The notes: a model not told the origin generated them from the sequence alone. Shown: positions 16,804 through 26,006, counted from the stretch's first letter. The stretch: 64,000 bases of DNA from Minwuiaceae bacterium (GCA_028278525.1 JANQEE010000069.1:150611-214610), one strand, 5' to 3'. Made by a program: numbers and translations.

Positions 16804-17415
16804 ATGCGTTTTATAACTTCTGCAATTCGTTCGTTTTCGCTATTCAGGCGATGCCGCAGGGGCGCCACCGCTGTCGACTTCGCGCTGTCGTTCCCGGTGG
16901 CGATCATCTTCGTTACCGGCGTCATTGAATTGGGTGTGATGATGTTTACGTCCGTTATCGTCGAAGGCGGACTGCGCGAAGCGTCGCGCTACGGCATCAC
17001 CGGCGCCGGCAATACGCCAGCCGAGCGCGAACAGGCGGTGCGCGATATCGTCATGCGCCACAGCGCCGGTATGATCGATCCGGCATCCGTGCAGATCGAC
17101 TTCTTGGAGTACGAAAGCTTCGAGCAGGTTGGCCAAGGTGAAACCTGCCTCGCCGCTTCGTGCGACGCATCGTCGCCGGCAGCCGATTTCGAAGACCAGA
17201 ACGGCAACGGCACCTACGACGAGGATCTAGGCGTGCCCGGCCTGGGCGGCCCGCAGTCGATCGTCCTCTATCAGATCGACTACGAGTGGGAAATGGTGAC
17301 CGGGCTGTTCCAGACCTTCATCGGCACCAACGGCAAGATGGCGATGAGTTCGTCGATCGCCGTGCGAAACGAGCCATACACCAGTGGCGGCGGCGGCGGA
17401 GGATCCACGCTATGA
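16804..17415 (+). CDS. tadE: TadE-like minor pseudopilin
   Basis: A 203-residue TadE-family protein. The basic leader (FRRCRRG) ends in a prepilin-type Gly, then ATAVDFALSFPVAIIF: the +5 residue is Asp instead of the usual Glu, followed by one hydrophobic helix and a periplasmic domain. A Gly-rich tail (SGGGGGGS) closes it. The ATG at 16804 is preceded by ggaggg at 16791-16796. A longer frame from 16693 is rejected because it would translate through the hairpin at 16718-16765. CpaA should process it. Its stop overlaps the next gene by 4 bp. Confidence 0.88.
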   Translation: MRFITSAIRSFSLFRRCRRGATAVDFALSFPVAIIFVTGVIELGVMMFTSVIVEGGLREASRYGITGAGNTPAEREQAVRDIVMRHSAGMIDPASVQIDFLEYESFEQVGQGETCLAASCDASSPAADFEDQNGNGTYDEDLGVPGLGGPQSIVLYQIDYEWEMVTGLFQTFIGTNGKMAMSSSIAVRNEPYTSGGGGGGSTL

Positions 17416-18020
17416 TTATCGGTATCGCCAGTTGGGCCGGCTTGCCTCTACGGCTGGCGCGGCGCTTCGGCCGTGACCGGCGCGGGACGGTCATGGTCGA
17501 ACTGGCGTTCGCCATTCCGGTCATGACGATAGTCGTGTTCGGCGTGTTGGAGACGACGCGCTACGTCCTGATGCGGCAAAAAATGGATCGGGCGGCAGCC
17601 ACGGTGTCCGATCTGGTCGCGCGCGCGCCCGTCATCTTCGCGAGCCAAATCCCGACTATCTTCGCGGCCACGCGCAGTGTGACGGCGCCGTTCGACCTCG
17701 CCACGGATGGTAATGTCGTTGTCTCCTCGGTGTTTTTCGAACCGACAACGCCTGCCCCCGTGATTGCCTGGCAACGCGACAACGGCGGCGCTTTAGCGCA
17801 TGCCAGCACGATCGGAACGGAAGGCAACCTTGCCTCCTTGCCCCCGAACTTCATTATGGCACCAGGCGAGAACGTTATTATCTCCGAAGTCTTCTACCAG
17901 TACGAACCATGGATCGTCGGCGATATGTTTCCAACCCAGGTGGTCCGACATGTCGGCTTTCGGCGGCCTCGTCTCGGCAACTTGAACATACTCGAGCCGG
18001 ATCCACCGGTCTCTCCCTGA
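17412..18020 (+). CDS. TadE/TadG-like pseudopilin
   Basis: A 202-residue protein with a basic leader RRFGRDRRG, a prepilin-like cleavage Gly and TVMVELAFAIPVMTIVVFG, which carries Glu at +5 as in TadE/TadF. The rest is periplasmic and ends in a Pro-rich tail. It is the last gene of the rightward tad run, overlapping tadE by 4 bp. It could be called TadF or TadG-like; the family names are used loosely. No TadD-type TPR protein follows. Confidence 0.82.
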   Translation: MIIGIASWAGLPLRLARRFGRDRRGTVMVELAFAIPVMTIVVFGVLETTRYVLMRQKMDRAAATVSDLVARAPVIFASQIPTIFAATRSVTAPFDLATDGNVVVSSVFFEPTTPAPVIAWQRDNGGALAHASTIGTEGNLASLPPNFIMAPGENVIISEVFYQYEPWIVGDMFPTQVVRHVGFRRPRLGNLNILEPDPPVSP

Positions 18021-18218
18021 CCGGCGGGTCCGGTCTCCGCGACGCCCCAGAGAACGGCTGCCGCACAAAAAGGGCGCCGTGGCTGAAACCGTGACTGCCT
18101 TCCCTCGCCGGAAGAGGGACGACGGCCTGCGACGTTCCACGCCACTCGCGCAGATCGCGACTTTTTCTGATAAAGTGCCCCTGTTCGATCGTCACTAACG
18201 GCAACGTGGGGCACCACG

Positions 18219-20696
18219 GTGGACAGACGGGGTCGCAAAGGCACATCCCTTGCGGAGGAACGGTTTCTCGACTTTGCCGAGTCCTCATCGGATTGGCTGT
18301 GGGAAATGGGCCCCGACCTTCGCATCAGCTTCATTTCCGAGAGCGTCGAGAAGGCGACCGGGCGGTCGGTGGCCTGGCACATCGGCAAGACCCGGGAAGA
18401 ACTGGGCGCCGCCAACGCGGCCCCCGCGCTCTGGCGACAGCATCTGGACGATCTGAACAACCGGCGGCCCTTTCGCAACTTCGCGTTTCCACGGCAGCAT
18501 CCGGATGGCTGGGAACAATGGCTCTCGAGCAGCGGCAAACCCCTGTTCGACGCAGATGGCCGGTTCGCCGGGTATCGCGGCACCGGCAGCGACATAACAG
18601 AACTCAAACGGGCCGAGTTCGCGCTGGAGCGGGCCCATGACGAGTTGGGCAAACATGTCGCGGAACGGACCAGAGAACTGGCGGAACGCAACCAGCAATT
18701 GGCGGCTGAAATCGCCGAACGAAAGCGGGCGGAACAGGCCTTGCGGGAGAGCGAGCGGCGATACCAGATCGCCGCCGAGGCGGGGCAGGTCGGTGTCTGG
18801 GACTGGAACCTGGAAACCGGGGAGATGTATCTGGCGCCTAATCTGAAGGAAACGCTGGGTTACAGGGATATCGAAGTACCCAACCTGGCTTCGGAGTGGA
18901 TCAAGTATGTCCACCCCGACGATACCGAACGGACCATGGCCGACGCGGAGAACCACAAGAACGGCCTGACGCCCGAGTTCAGCAACGAACATCGAAAGAT
19001 CTGCAAGGGCGGCGCGGTGAGGTGGTTTCGCGTCAGTGGCGTTTGTATCCGCGACGCCGACGGCAAGCCGGTTCGCATGATCGGCTCCGACACCGACATT
19101 ACCGACCACCGCCGGACGGAGCAGGCCTTGCGGCTGGCCCGCTTCTCCATCGACAGGGCCGGCGACGCGGTGATCTGGATCGCGCATGACGGCACTCTCA
19201 TGTACGCGAACGAAACGGCGTGTCAGCGCCTCGGCTACAGCCGGGACGAACTCCTTGCACTCCATGTCTCGGATATCGATCCGGATCTGAAATCCTGGCA
19301 GGATGCCTGGTCCGTTGTGAAGGAACTTGGGAAGACGACTGTCGAGCGGCAGCAGCGAACCAAGGACGGCAAGGAGATATCCGCCGAGGTTTCAGCCTAC
19401 TATCTGGAACATGGCGGTACCGAGATCGTCTGCACCATTTCCCGCGACATTACCGAAAGAAAGACTGCCGAAGCGGCAATGTTGGAGGCCAAGGAAAGCG
19501 CGGAGATCGCCAACCAGGCCAAATCCCGCTTCCTGGCTGCGGCAAACCACGATCTTCGGCAGCCGATGCAGGCCCTGAATCTGCATCTCTCCGAACTCTC
19601 GCAAACGCAGGACCCTGCCGAACAGAATGTAATCGTCGACGATATGCGCCAGGCGCTCCAGACAATGGGCAGCCTGCTGAACGGCCTGCTGGATATCGAC
19701 AAGCTGGAGCAGAACGAGGTTCCGGTCGATGTAACCGACTTCCCGGTTTCAGAGCTGCTGCACCATATTGCGAGCGATTTCAGCCTACAGGCGCGCAAAA
19801 AGGGCCTGGACCTGCGTATCGTGACGTCGGATCTCTACATTCGGAGCGATCCAGCGCTGCTTGGACGCATCTTGCAAAACTACGTCGCCAACGCGGTACG
19901 TTATACACATCGTGGAAAAATCCGCGTCGGCTGCCGTCGACGCAACGGAGTCGTGCGGATCGAGGTTTGGGATAGCGGAATCGGCATCGCGGAGGACGAG
20001 CTGACATCGATTTTCGAGGACTACTATCAGCTGGGCAATCCTGCCCGGGACCGCGAAAAAGGCCTGGGCCTTGGGCTTTCCATCGTACAACGCATCGCCA
20101 AGCTGCTGGATCACCGCATCGGCGTGCGATCCAAGCCCGGCAAGGGAACGGTGTTTTCGGTCGATGTGCCGACCTCCGCGGCAGCCGGCACGGCCAAGTC
20201 CGCCAGTGTGCCGGACTCAACCCGTTCTGTGGCATCGGAGGGGGCCCAAATTATCGTAATCGAAGACGACAAAGCGATCCTGCGGGCGATAAAAGCCCTG
20301 CTGGAGAAATGGGGCGCGCGGGTCGTCGCCGCGCAGGATGCGGAAGGCGTGCTTGTTGAACTGGCCGCCCACCCGGTCGGCGACGGCTTCGCGCCGGATC
20401 TACTTTTGGCAGATTACCGCCTGGCCGCCGGCTGCACCGGGTTGGACGCCGCGCACCGTGTCATGGCCAGCCTGGGTCGGCCGGTGAACACGGTGATCCT
20501 GACCGGCGATACCGATTCCGGCATTACCCGAGAGATTCGCATTGCCGGCTTCGACGTGTTGCACAAACCGCTCGACCCGATGGCATTGAAATCGATGATC
20601 GCAAACCTGCGCCGCGCAGACGGCCTCCACCCACCGGGCCCCGCCCGAATGCCGGCCGCTAACGGAATTTCAAGTGTTGTCCCATCGGCACATTGA
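18219..20696 (+). CDS. Hybrid sensor histidine kinase with three PAS domains
   Basis: An 825-residue, apparently cytoplasmic hybrid kinase. There are three PAS domains with PAC ends (about 15-135 ending GSDITELKRAE; 178-300 ending GSDTDITDHRRTE; 305-418 ending ISRDITERKTAE), the first two separated by a coiled coil at 135-180. The HisKA H-box is AANHDLRQPMQ with His444, the N box near NYVANAVRYT (554-563), the G1 box DSGIGI (585-590) and the G2 box GLGLGLS. The C-terminal receiver (678-800) has acidic residues E682-D684 and phospho-acceptor Asp732. The start is GTG at 18219. It follows the tad genes by about 200 bp, so it may control pilus or surface behaviour, but that link is only positional. 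No transmembrane helix is seen. Confidence 0.92.
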   Translation: MDRRGRKGTSLAEERFLDFAESSSDWLWEMGPDLRISFISESVEKATGRSVAWHIGKTREELGAANAAPALWRQHLDDLNNRRPFRNFAFPRQHPDGWEQWLSSSGKPLFDADGRFAGYRGTGSDITELKRAEFALERAHDELGKHVAERTRELAERNQQLAAEIAERKRAEQALRESERRYQIAAEAGQVGVWDWNLETGEMYLAPNLKETLGYRDIEVPNLASEWIKYVHPDDTERTMADAENHKNGLTPEFSNEHRKICKGGAVRWFRVSGVCIRDADGKPVRMIGSDTDITDHRRTEQALRLARFSIDRAGDAVIWIAHDGTLMYANETACQRLGYSRDELLALHVSDIDPDLKSWQDAWSVVKELGKTTVERQQRTKDGKEISAEVSAYYLEHGGTEIVCTISRDITERKTAEAAMLEAKESAEIANQAKSRFLAAANHDLRQPMQALNLHLSELSQTQDPAEQNVIVDDMRQALQTMGSLLNGLLDIDKLEQNEVPVDVTDFPVSELLHHIASDFSLQARKKGLDLRIVTSDLYIRSDPALLGRILQNYVANAVRYTHRGKIRVGCRRRNGVVRIEVWDSGIGIAEDELTSIFEDYYQLGNPARDREKGLGLGLSIVQRIAKLLDHRIGVRSKPGKGTVFSVDVPTSAAAGTAKSASVPDSTRSVASEGAQIIVIEDDKAILRAIKALLEKWGARVVAAQDAEGVLVELAAHPVGDGFAPDLLLADYRLAAGCTGLDAAHRVMASLGRPVNTVILTGDTDSGITREIRIAGFDVLHKPLDPMALKSMIANLRRADGLHPPGPARMPAANGISSVVPSAH

Positions 20697-21017
20697 ACAG
20701 CAAATCACCGAAGTGGATCGTCCGGGGCAGTTGCGGCGATCCGATATGCGGCCATACCTCATCCTGGCCGGCATGACGTCGGCGCAATGAACGATCCGAT
20801 CCGGCGTCAGCGGATCGGAAAACAAGGGTTGGAAATCCGGCTTCTCGGACTCGGCGGCCCCTTGGCACGACCTGAAAGCGGACGGTCTGCTGCGGCCGGA
20901 CGCGCCGAGACCGGGTGCCCCCGGCCCCGTTGAATCAACCGGTCTGCTGTGACACCTTCTGCATAAGCCGCATCGGCGGCATATCAGACAGGTCCAGGCA
21001 AACCCCAGAGGATGGTT
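20697..21017. other. Intergenic region upstream of the alcohol dehydrogenase
   Basis: About 320 bp with no credible gene. It contains an inverted repeat CCGATCCG-N7-CGGATCGG (20796-20818) with no T run on either side, so it looks more like an operator or a structured leader than a terminator. An agagg motif just before 21018 is the ribosome site of the next gene. Confidence 0.5.
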
Positions 21018-22073
21018 ATGAAAAGCTATCAATTCGACGAATACGGTCAGCCGCTGAAGCTGTTCGAGACCGACACGCCTAGCCCGCAGGGCGAAGAGGT
21101 GCTGGTCAGGATCGACGCCTGCGGCGTCTGCCACAGCGATATCCATCTCTGGGAAGGCTATTTCGACATGGGCGGCGATAAGAAGCTGGACCTCGCCCAG
21201 GGCCGCCCCCTGCCCTTCTCGCTCGGCCACGAGATCGTCGGCGAGGTGGTCGCGGTCGGCGACCAGGCTACTGACGCGAAGGTCGGCGACAAAGGCGTTG
21301 TCTATCCCTGGATCGGCTGCGGCGACTGCCCGGTCTGTGCCTCGGGCCAGGAGCATGTCTGCAACCGGCCGCGGGCGCTGGGCGTCAACGCGCAGGGCGG
21401 CTACAGCGACCATGTGATGGTCCCCAACGGCCGTTATCTGTACGGCTACGGCGACGTGCCAGCTTCGTTGGCCTGCACCTATGCCTGCTCCGGCCTGACC
21501 GCCTACAGCGCCCTGATGAAGACAAAAAGCCGGGCGACCGGCCGCAACCTGCTGATCATCGGCGCGGGCGGCGTCGGCATGGCGGGCCTGTCCCTGGCCC
21601 AGACGGTGCTGGATACGGAAATCATCGTCGCCGATATCGACGACGCGAAGCTTGAGGCCGCCAAACAGGCCGGCGCCGCGCATGTGATCAACACCAAGGA
21701 CGCCGACGCGGTAAAGCAGGTGCTGAAGCTGACCGGCGGCGGCGCCGCGGCGGCAATCGACTTCGTCGGCTCCGGCCCGTCGGCAGGCTTCGGCGTCGGC
21801 GCCATCGGCAAGGGCGGCAAACTGGTGATCGTCGGGCTGTTCGGCGGCGCGCTGCCGCTGTCGCTGCCGATGTTCCCGCTGAAAGCCATGGCGATCGAGG
21901 GGTCCTACGTCGGCAGCCCACAGGAAATGAAGGAACTGATGGACCTGGTGCGGGGCGGCAAGGTCAAGCCGATCCCGGTCGAAGCCCGCGCGCTGGAGCA
22001 GGCGCAGCAGACCATCGACGACCTGCGCGAAGGACGCATTGTCGGCCGCGTGGTCCTGGAACCCGCCTTTTAG
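21018..22073 (+). CDS. Zinc-dependent alcohol dehydrogenase (MDR family)
   Basis: A 351-residue medium-chain dehydrogenase. The catalytic zinc site is in CGVCHSDIH (about residues 35-43) and GHE (about 68-70). The structural zinc lobe is GCGDCPVCASGQEHVC (about 98-113), giving C-x2-C-x2-C-x7-C. The NAD site is GAGGVGMAG (about 178-186) followed by Asp at the strand end. It oxidises an alcohol to an aldehyde or ketone; the exact substrate is unknown, but acyl-CoA genes follow it. The ATG at 21018 is preferred over 21012 because agagg lies at a proper distance only for the former. Confidence 0.88.
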   Translation: MKSYQFDEYGQPLKLFETDTPSPQGEEVLVRIDACGVCHSDIHLWEGYFDMGGDKKLDLAQGRPLPFSLGHEIVGEVVAVGDQATDAKVGDKGVVYPWIGCGDCPVCASGQEHVCNRPRALGVNAQGGYSDHVMVPNGRYLYGYGDVPASLACTYACSGLTAYSALMKTKSRATGRNLLIIGAGGVGMAGLSLAQTVLDTEIIVADIDDAKLEAAKQAGAAHVINTKDADAVKQVLKLTGGGAAAAIDFVGSGPSAGFGVGAIGKGGKLVIVGLFGGALPLSLPMFPLKAMAIEGSYVGSPQEMKELMDLVRGGKVKPIPVEARALEQAQQTIDDLREGRIVGRVVLEPAF

Positions 22074-22142
22074 GCGACCCAATCCGCCCGTTTGCGGGCA
22101 AGAAACCGAGTTTGAAACGATCAGTTAAGGGAGGAATTGACC

Positions 22143-23063
22143 ATGGCCGACGGCGGTATGGTTCAGGACAAAGTTGCAGTGGTCACCGGTGCAGGCCGGG
22201 GCATCGGGCGGGAAATCGCCTTACTAATGGCCAAGGAAGGCGCGAAGGTCGTGGTCAACGACCTGGGCGGCTCGGTCGACGGCGAAGGCCAGGATGCGGG
22301 CCCGGCGGCGGAAGTGGTCGGCGAGATCAAAGCGGCCGGCGGCGAGGCCGTCGCCAACACGGATAGCGTCGCGGAGCGCAAGGGCGCGGAGAACATCATC
22401 TCCGCCGCGATGGACACGTTCGGGCGTGTCGACGTTGTGGTGAACAACGCCGGCATTCTGCGCGACCGCATCTTTCATCATATGAGCGAACCGGAATGGG
22501 ACGCGGTGATCGCCGTGCATCTGAACGGCGCCTTCAACGTCAGTCGCGCGGCCGCGCCCTACATGCGCCAGCAGGAGAGCGGCGCGTACGTGCAGTTCAC
22601 GTCGACCTCCGGCCTGATCGGTAATTTCGGGCAGGCCAACTATGCCGCGGCCAAGCTCGGCATCGTCGGCCTGTCGAAATCGATCGCGCTGGATATGTCG
22701 CGGTTCAACGTGCGCTCCAACTGCATCTCGCCGTTCGCCTGGAGCCGGATGATCGGGACCATTCCGTCGGATACGCCGGAGCAGCAGGCCAGGCTGGCCA
22801 AGATCCAGCAGATGAAGCCGGGCGATATCGCGCCGCTCGCGGTCTATCTCGGCTCCGACGCCGCGAAGGACGTGACCGGCCAGATCTTCGCGGTACGCCG
22901 CAACGAGATCTTCCTGATCAGCCAGCCACGGCCGGTTCGCTCGGTCCACAGTGGCGACGGCTGGACTCCGGCGGCAATCGCCGAGCACGGCATGCCGGCG
23001 CTGGAGGCCTCGTTCTATCCGCTCGACCGCTCGGCGGACGTGTTCAACTGGGATCCGGTCTGA
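22143..23063 (+). CDS. SDR-type (3R)-hydroxyacyl-CoA dehydrogenase-like protein
   Basis: A 306-residue classical SDR with TGAGRGIG (about residues 14-21), NNAGILRD (about 99-106), the catalytic Ser in TSTSGLIG and YAAAK (Tyr-x3-Lys). A C-terminal extension of about 50 residues (from DVTGQIFAVRRNE) resembles the dehydrogenase part of MFE-2/17-beta-HSD4, and the next gene encodes a matching hydratase. Together they would convert 2-enoyl-CoA through the (3R)-hydroxy intermediate to 3-ketoacyl-CoA. The start is the ATG after ggagga (22131-22136); an in-frame TTG at 22137 is less likely. Confidence 0.85.
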   Translation: MADGGMVQDKVAVVTGAGRGIGREIALLMAKEGAKVVVNDLGGSVDGEGQDAGPAAEVVGEIKAAGGEAVANTDSVAERKGAENIISAAMDTFGRVDVVVNNAGILRDRIFHHMSEPEWDAVIAVHLNGAFNVSRAAAPYMRQQESGAYVQFTSTSGLIGNFGQANYAAAKLGIVGLSKSIALDMSRFNVRSNCISPFAWSRMIGTIPSDTPEQQARLAKIQQMKPGDIAPLAVYLGSDAAKDVTGQIFAVRRNEIFLISQPRPVRSVHSGDGWTPAAIAEHGMPALEASFYPLDRSADVFNWDPV

Positions 23064-23076
23064 GCGGAGCGGGCCG

Positions 23077-23940
23077 ATGCCGATCGACTACGACAAGCTG
23101 CTCAACTATCCGATACCGGCGGTCGAGCAGGACCTGAGCATGCGCGACAGCATGCTCTATGCGCTGGGCGTCGGCGTCGGCGCCGACCCCATGGACACCG
23201 GACAGCTTCAGTTCGCCTACGAGGACGGGCTGAAGGCGATGCCGAGCATGGCGGTGGTGCTCTGCCATCCGGGTTTTTGGGTCAAGAACCCGGACACCGG
23301 GATCGACTGGGTCAAGGTGCTGCACGGCGAGCAGTCGATGGTGCTGCACCGCCCGCTGCCGACGCGCGGCAAGCTGATCGGCAAGAGCCGGGTGACGGAG
23401 ATCTACGACAAGGGCGCCGACAAGGGCGCGCTGATGTACCAGGAACGGACGGTGAGCGACGCGGAGACCGGCGAGAAAATCTGCACGCTGACCGCATCCA
23501 CCTTCTGCCGCGGCGACGGCGGATTCGGCGGCGGTCCATCAGGCCCTTCGCCGAAGCCGCACGCCCTGCCGGGCCGTGACCCGGACGGCGCCATCGACAT
23601 GCCGACCTTAGCCCAGGCGGCGTTGATCTACCGTTTAAGCGGCGACTACAACCCCCTGCACGCCGACCCGGCGGTGGCGACAAAGGCGGGCTTCGAGCGG
23701 CCGATCCTGCATGGACTCTGCACCTTCGGCGTCGCCTGCCATGCCCTGGTAAAGGCGCTCTGCGACTACCAGCCGGAGCGGCTGGTGCGCCAGGACGTGC
23801 GTTTCTCGGCACCGGTCTATCCGGGCGAGACGATCCGGGTGGAATATTGGCGGGACGGCGGCCAAGTGTCGTACCGGGCCAAAGTGGTCGAGCGAGACGT
23901 GGTGGTGCTGAACAACGGCTACGCGGAAATCGCCGGCTGA
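23077..23940 (+). CDS. MaoC-family double-hotdog enoyl-CoA hydratase 2
   Basis: A 287-residue protein with two hotdog folds, as in eukaryotic hydratase 2 (the MFE-2 C-terminal part). The C-terminal hotdog contains the catalytic motif LSGDYNPLHADP (about residues 187-198), with the Asp and His of (R)-specific enoyl-CoA hydratases. The N-terminal hotdog is the degenerate partner that shapes the acyl pocket. It starts 13 bp after the SDR gene, so the two form a split MFE-2-like pair in one transcript. Confidence 0.9.
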   Translation: MPIDYDKLLNYPIPAVEQDLSMRDSMLYALGVGVGADPMDTGQLQFAYEDGLKAMPSMAVVLCHPGFWVKNPDTGIDWVKVLHGEQSMVLHRPLPTRGKLIGKSRVTEIYDKGADKGALMYQERTVSDAETGEKICTLTASTFCRGDGGFGGGPSGPSPKPHALPGRDPDGAIDMPTLAQAALIYRLSGDYNPLHADPAVATKAGFERPILHGLCTFGVACHALVKALCDYQPERLVRQDVRFSAPVYPGETIRVEYWRDGGQVSYRAKVVERDVVVLNNGYAEIAG

Positions 23941-23942
23941 GC

Positions 23943-24656
23943 TCAATCGCCGCCTAAACTCACGGATGGGGAGTCGGCGTCGGCGACCGCGTAAGCAGTC
24001 GTCGCGCCGCAATGGTCCGTCAGCCAGGCGCAGAGGTCTTCCGTCACGGTCTCAACCAGAGCGCCCGTTCCCAATGACTGCACGGTCAAAGCGGCGTTTG
24101 CAGTACCACCGCTGACCGCGCTGCGGGCGTCCTGGTACCAGTTCCAGCGGCGGCAGAGCAGCTTCTGGCCGTCGGCGTAGACGACCTCGCCCGCTTTCGG
24201 CGGATCCTGCTTGTTGTCGCTGTCGCCGAGGGCGATGAATGTGTCATCGTCACGGGCGATGCGGAACGCCAGCGGGCCGCTTACCTTCGCCAGGTCGTCC
24301 GCGCCGACCGGCATGTGATGCAGGGCCGAGACCGCGTTGTAGGCATCCACCAGGCTGTTGATGCGCGGCAGACCCCGCCCCTGCTGGATCGATTTCAACA
24401 GGCGCTCGACCGAGGAGCGGTAGCTGGTCTTCTTGACGCCGAACGCCTTGTAGGCGGAGCGCCAAGCGATTAGCGCGTCGATCTCCGCAAGCGGCGTCTC
24501 GCCGATGGCATCGCGAACCTTGGCCTCGGCGGACGCGACCGCGGCCTCTAGCGACGGCGGCGACGGCGCCTGTATCTTCAGGCCAGTGGCCACGACCAGT
24601 GCCACCCGGTATTCGGGGAAGTCCGTCATCAACTCGGAAATGTCGAGGCTCACCAT
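23943..24656 (-). CDS. B3/B4 tRNA-binding-domain protein
   Basis: A 237-residue stand-alone B3/B4 domain, the fold found in the beta subunit of phenylalanyl-tRNA synthetase. Typical features are WRSAYKAFGVKKTSYRSSVERLL (about 64-86), the central LPRINSLVDAYNAVSALHHMPVGADDL (about 96-122) and a C-terminal strand WYQDARSAV. Proteins of this kind are often suggested to act on mischarged tRNA or amino acids; the actual role is unproven. It converges with the MaoC gene (two bases between stops). Confidence 0.85.
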   Translation of the reverse strand: MVSLDISELMTDFPEYRVALVVATGLKIQAPSPPSLEAAVASAEAKVRDAIGETPLAEIDALIAWRSAYKAFGVKKTSYRSSVERLLKSIQQGRGLPRINSLVDAYNAVSALHHMPVGADDLAKVSGPLAFRIARDDDTFIALGDSDNKQDPPKAGEVVYADGQKLLCRRWNWYQDARSAVSGGTANAALTVQSLGTGALVETVTEDLCAWLTDHCGATTAYAVADADSPSVSLGGD

Positions 24657-24725
24657 GTCGTCGCGTTCCCGTTCCGGTTATTGTGGCCACCGATTTGAGC
24701 AGCGTTATAACCCGGGAAGCCTGAG

Positions 24726-26006
24726 ATGACGAAATGGATCGCGCCCGACGCGGTACCGAAACTGCTGCGGCCCGGCATGACGGTCTTCGTAGCCGGGGCC
24801 GGCAACGAGCCGCTGGCCCTGATCGACGCGCTGAAAGCCGAGCCGGCCGCCAGCGCCGGCGTCCGCTATGTCGCGCTGATGGTGCCGGGGATCAACGACA
24901 CCGACTATACCGCCCTGCACCCGGAAACACGGCTGACCGTGTTCTTCGCGACCCCGGCGCTGCGCGACGGACTGGAGACCGGCCGGATCGATTTTGTGCC
25001 AATGCAATATCGCGCGATCTACGATTACCTTGCGGACGGTATCCAGATCGATCTCGCCCTTATTCAGGTTGCGCCGCCCAACGCCGACGGCCATTGCAGC
25101 CAGGGGCTGAACGTCGATTTCGTGCCGGCCGTGCTGAACAACGCCAAGACCGTGGTCGCCGAGGTGAACAAGGCAATGCCGGCGACCGAGGGCGCGCCGG
25201 CGGTACCGCTGGATCGAATCGACTACGCGGTGGAGGCCGACCACCCGCTGCCGACATTTCCGGTCGGCAAAGTGACCGACGCAGCGCGCGCCATCGGCGC
25301 CCATGTTGCGGCCCTGGTCAACGACGGCGACTGCATTCAGACCGGCATCGGCGCGATTCCGAACGCGGTGCTGGCGGCACTCGGGTCGAAAAACGATCTT
25401 GGCTTCCAGTCCGGTATGATCGCCGACGGCGTAATCGACCTCGCGGAAGCGGGGGTGCTGACGGGTAAAGTCAAGACCGTAGACCCGGGCAAGATCGTCA
25501 CCGGCATCACCCTTGGCACCCAAAAACTCTACGATTGGGCCGGGACGCGACCGGACCTGTTGTTCCGGCCGGTTGACTACACCCACGACGTCGGCGTGCT
25601 GCGACAGATCGACAATTTCGTTTCGATCAACTCGGCGCTGGAGATCGACCTGTTCGGCCAGGTCAATGCCGACATATTGGGCGGCCGGCAGGTGAGCGGC
25701 ACGGGCGGCTCGGTCGACCTGATGCGCGGCGCGGCCCTCTCACGTGGCGGGCGTTCCATCGTGGCACTGAACGCGACCGCCGCGGGCGGCAAGCTGTCGC
25801 GCATCGTGCCGGCGCTGGCGCCGGAGAATGCCGCGACGGCCTTGCGCACCGACATCGACTATGTGGTCACTGAATACGGCGCCGCTCGGCTGCGCCACCT
25901 GCCGGTGGAGGCACGGGCCGAGACGCTGATCGGGATTGCCGCGCCGGAATTCCGCGACACATTGCACGAGCAATGGAAGCTGCTTCGAAAGCGCGCCGGC
26001 GGCTAG
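24726..26006 (+). CDS. Acetyl-CoA hydrolase/transferase-family protein lacking the catalytic Glu
   Basis: A 426-residue class I-type CoA-transferase (4-hydroxybutyrate CoA-transferase/acetyl-CoA hydrolase family). Family landmarks include GAGNEPLAL near the N terminus, the strand DLALIQVAPPNADGHCSQG (about 109-127) and GIGAIPNAVLAAL (about 207-219). In relatives the next motif reads LGxHxE(M/V), with Glu forming the glutamyl-CoA thioester. Here it is LGFQSGM, with Gly230 (codon GGT, 25413-25415) in place of Glu. The C-terminal GxGGxxDxMRGA-like motif is kept (TGGSVDLMRGA, about 327-337). It may therefore be inactive as a standard transferase or use a different chemistry. It is divergent from the B3/B4 gene. 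Confidence 0.85.
   Translation: MTKWIAPDAVPKLLRPGMTVFVAGAGNEPLALIDALKAEPAASAGVRYVALMVPGINDTDYTALHPETRLTVFFATPALRDGLETGRIDFVPMQYRAIYDYLADGIQIDLALIQVAPPNADGHCSQGLNVDFVPAVLNNAKTVVAEVNKAMPATEGAPAVPLDRIDYAVEADHPLPTFPVGKVTDAARAIGAHVAALVNDGDCIQTGIGAIPNAVLAALGSKNDLGFQSGMIADGVIDLAEAGVLTGKVKTVDPGKIVTGITLGTQKLYDWAGTRPDLLFRPVDYTHDVGVLRQIDNFVSINSALEIDLFGQVNADILGGRQVSGTGGSVDLMRGAALSRGGRSIVALNATAAGGKLSRIVPALAPENAATALRTDIDYVVTEYGAARLRHLPVEARAETLIGIAAPEFRDTLHEQWKLLRKRAGG

Noticed and set aside
20796..20818. Terminator after the hybrid kinase
   Set aside because: The 8-bp inverted repeat has no T run on either strand and is 100 bp from the gene end, so it is noted only as a possible operator.
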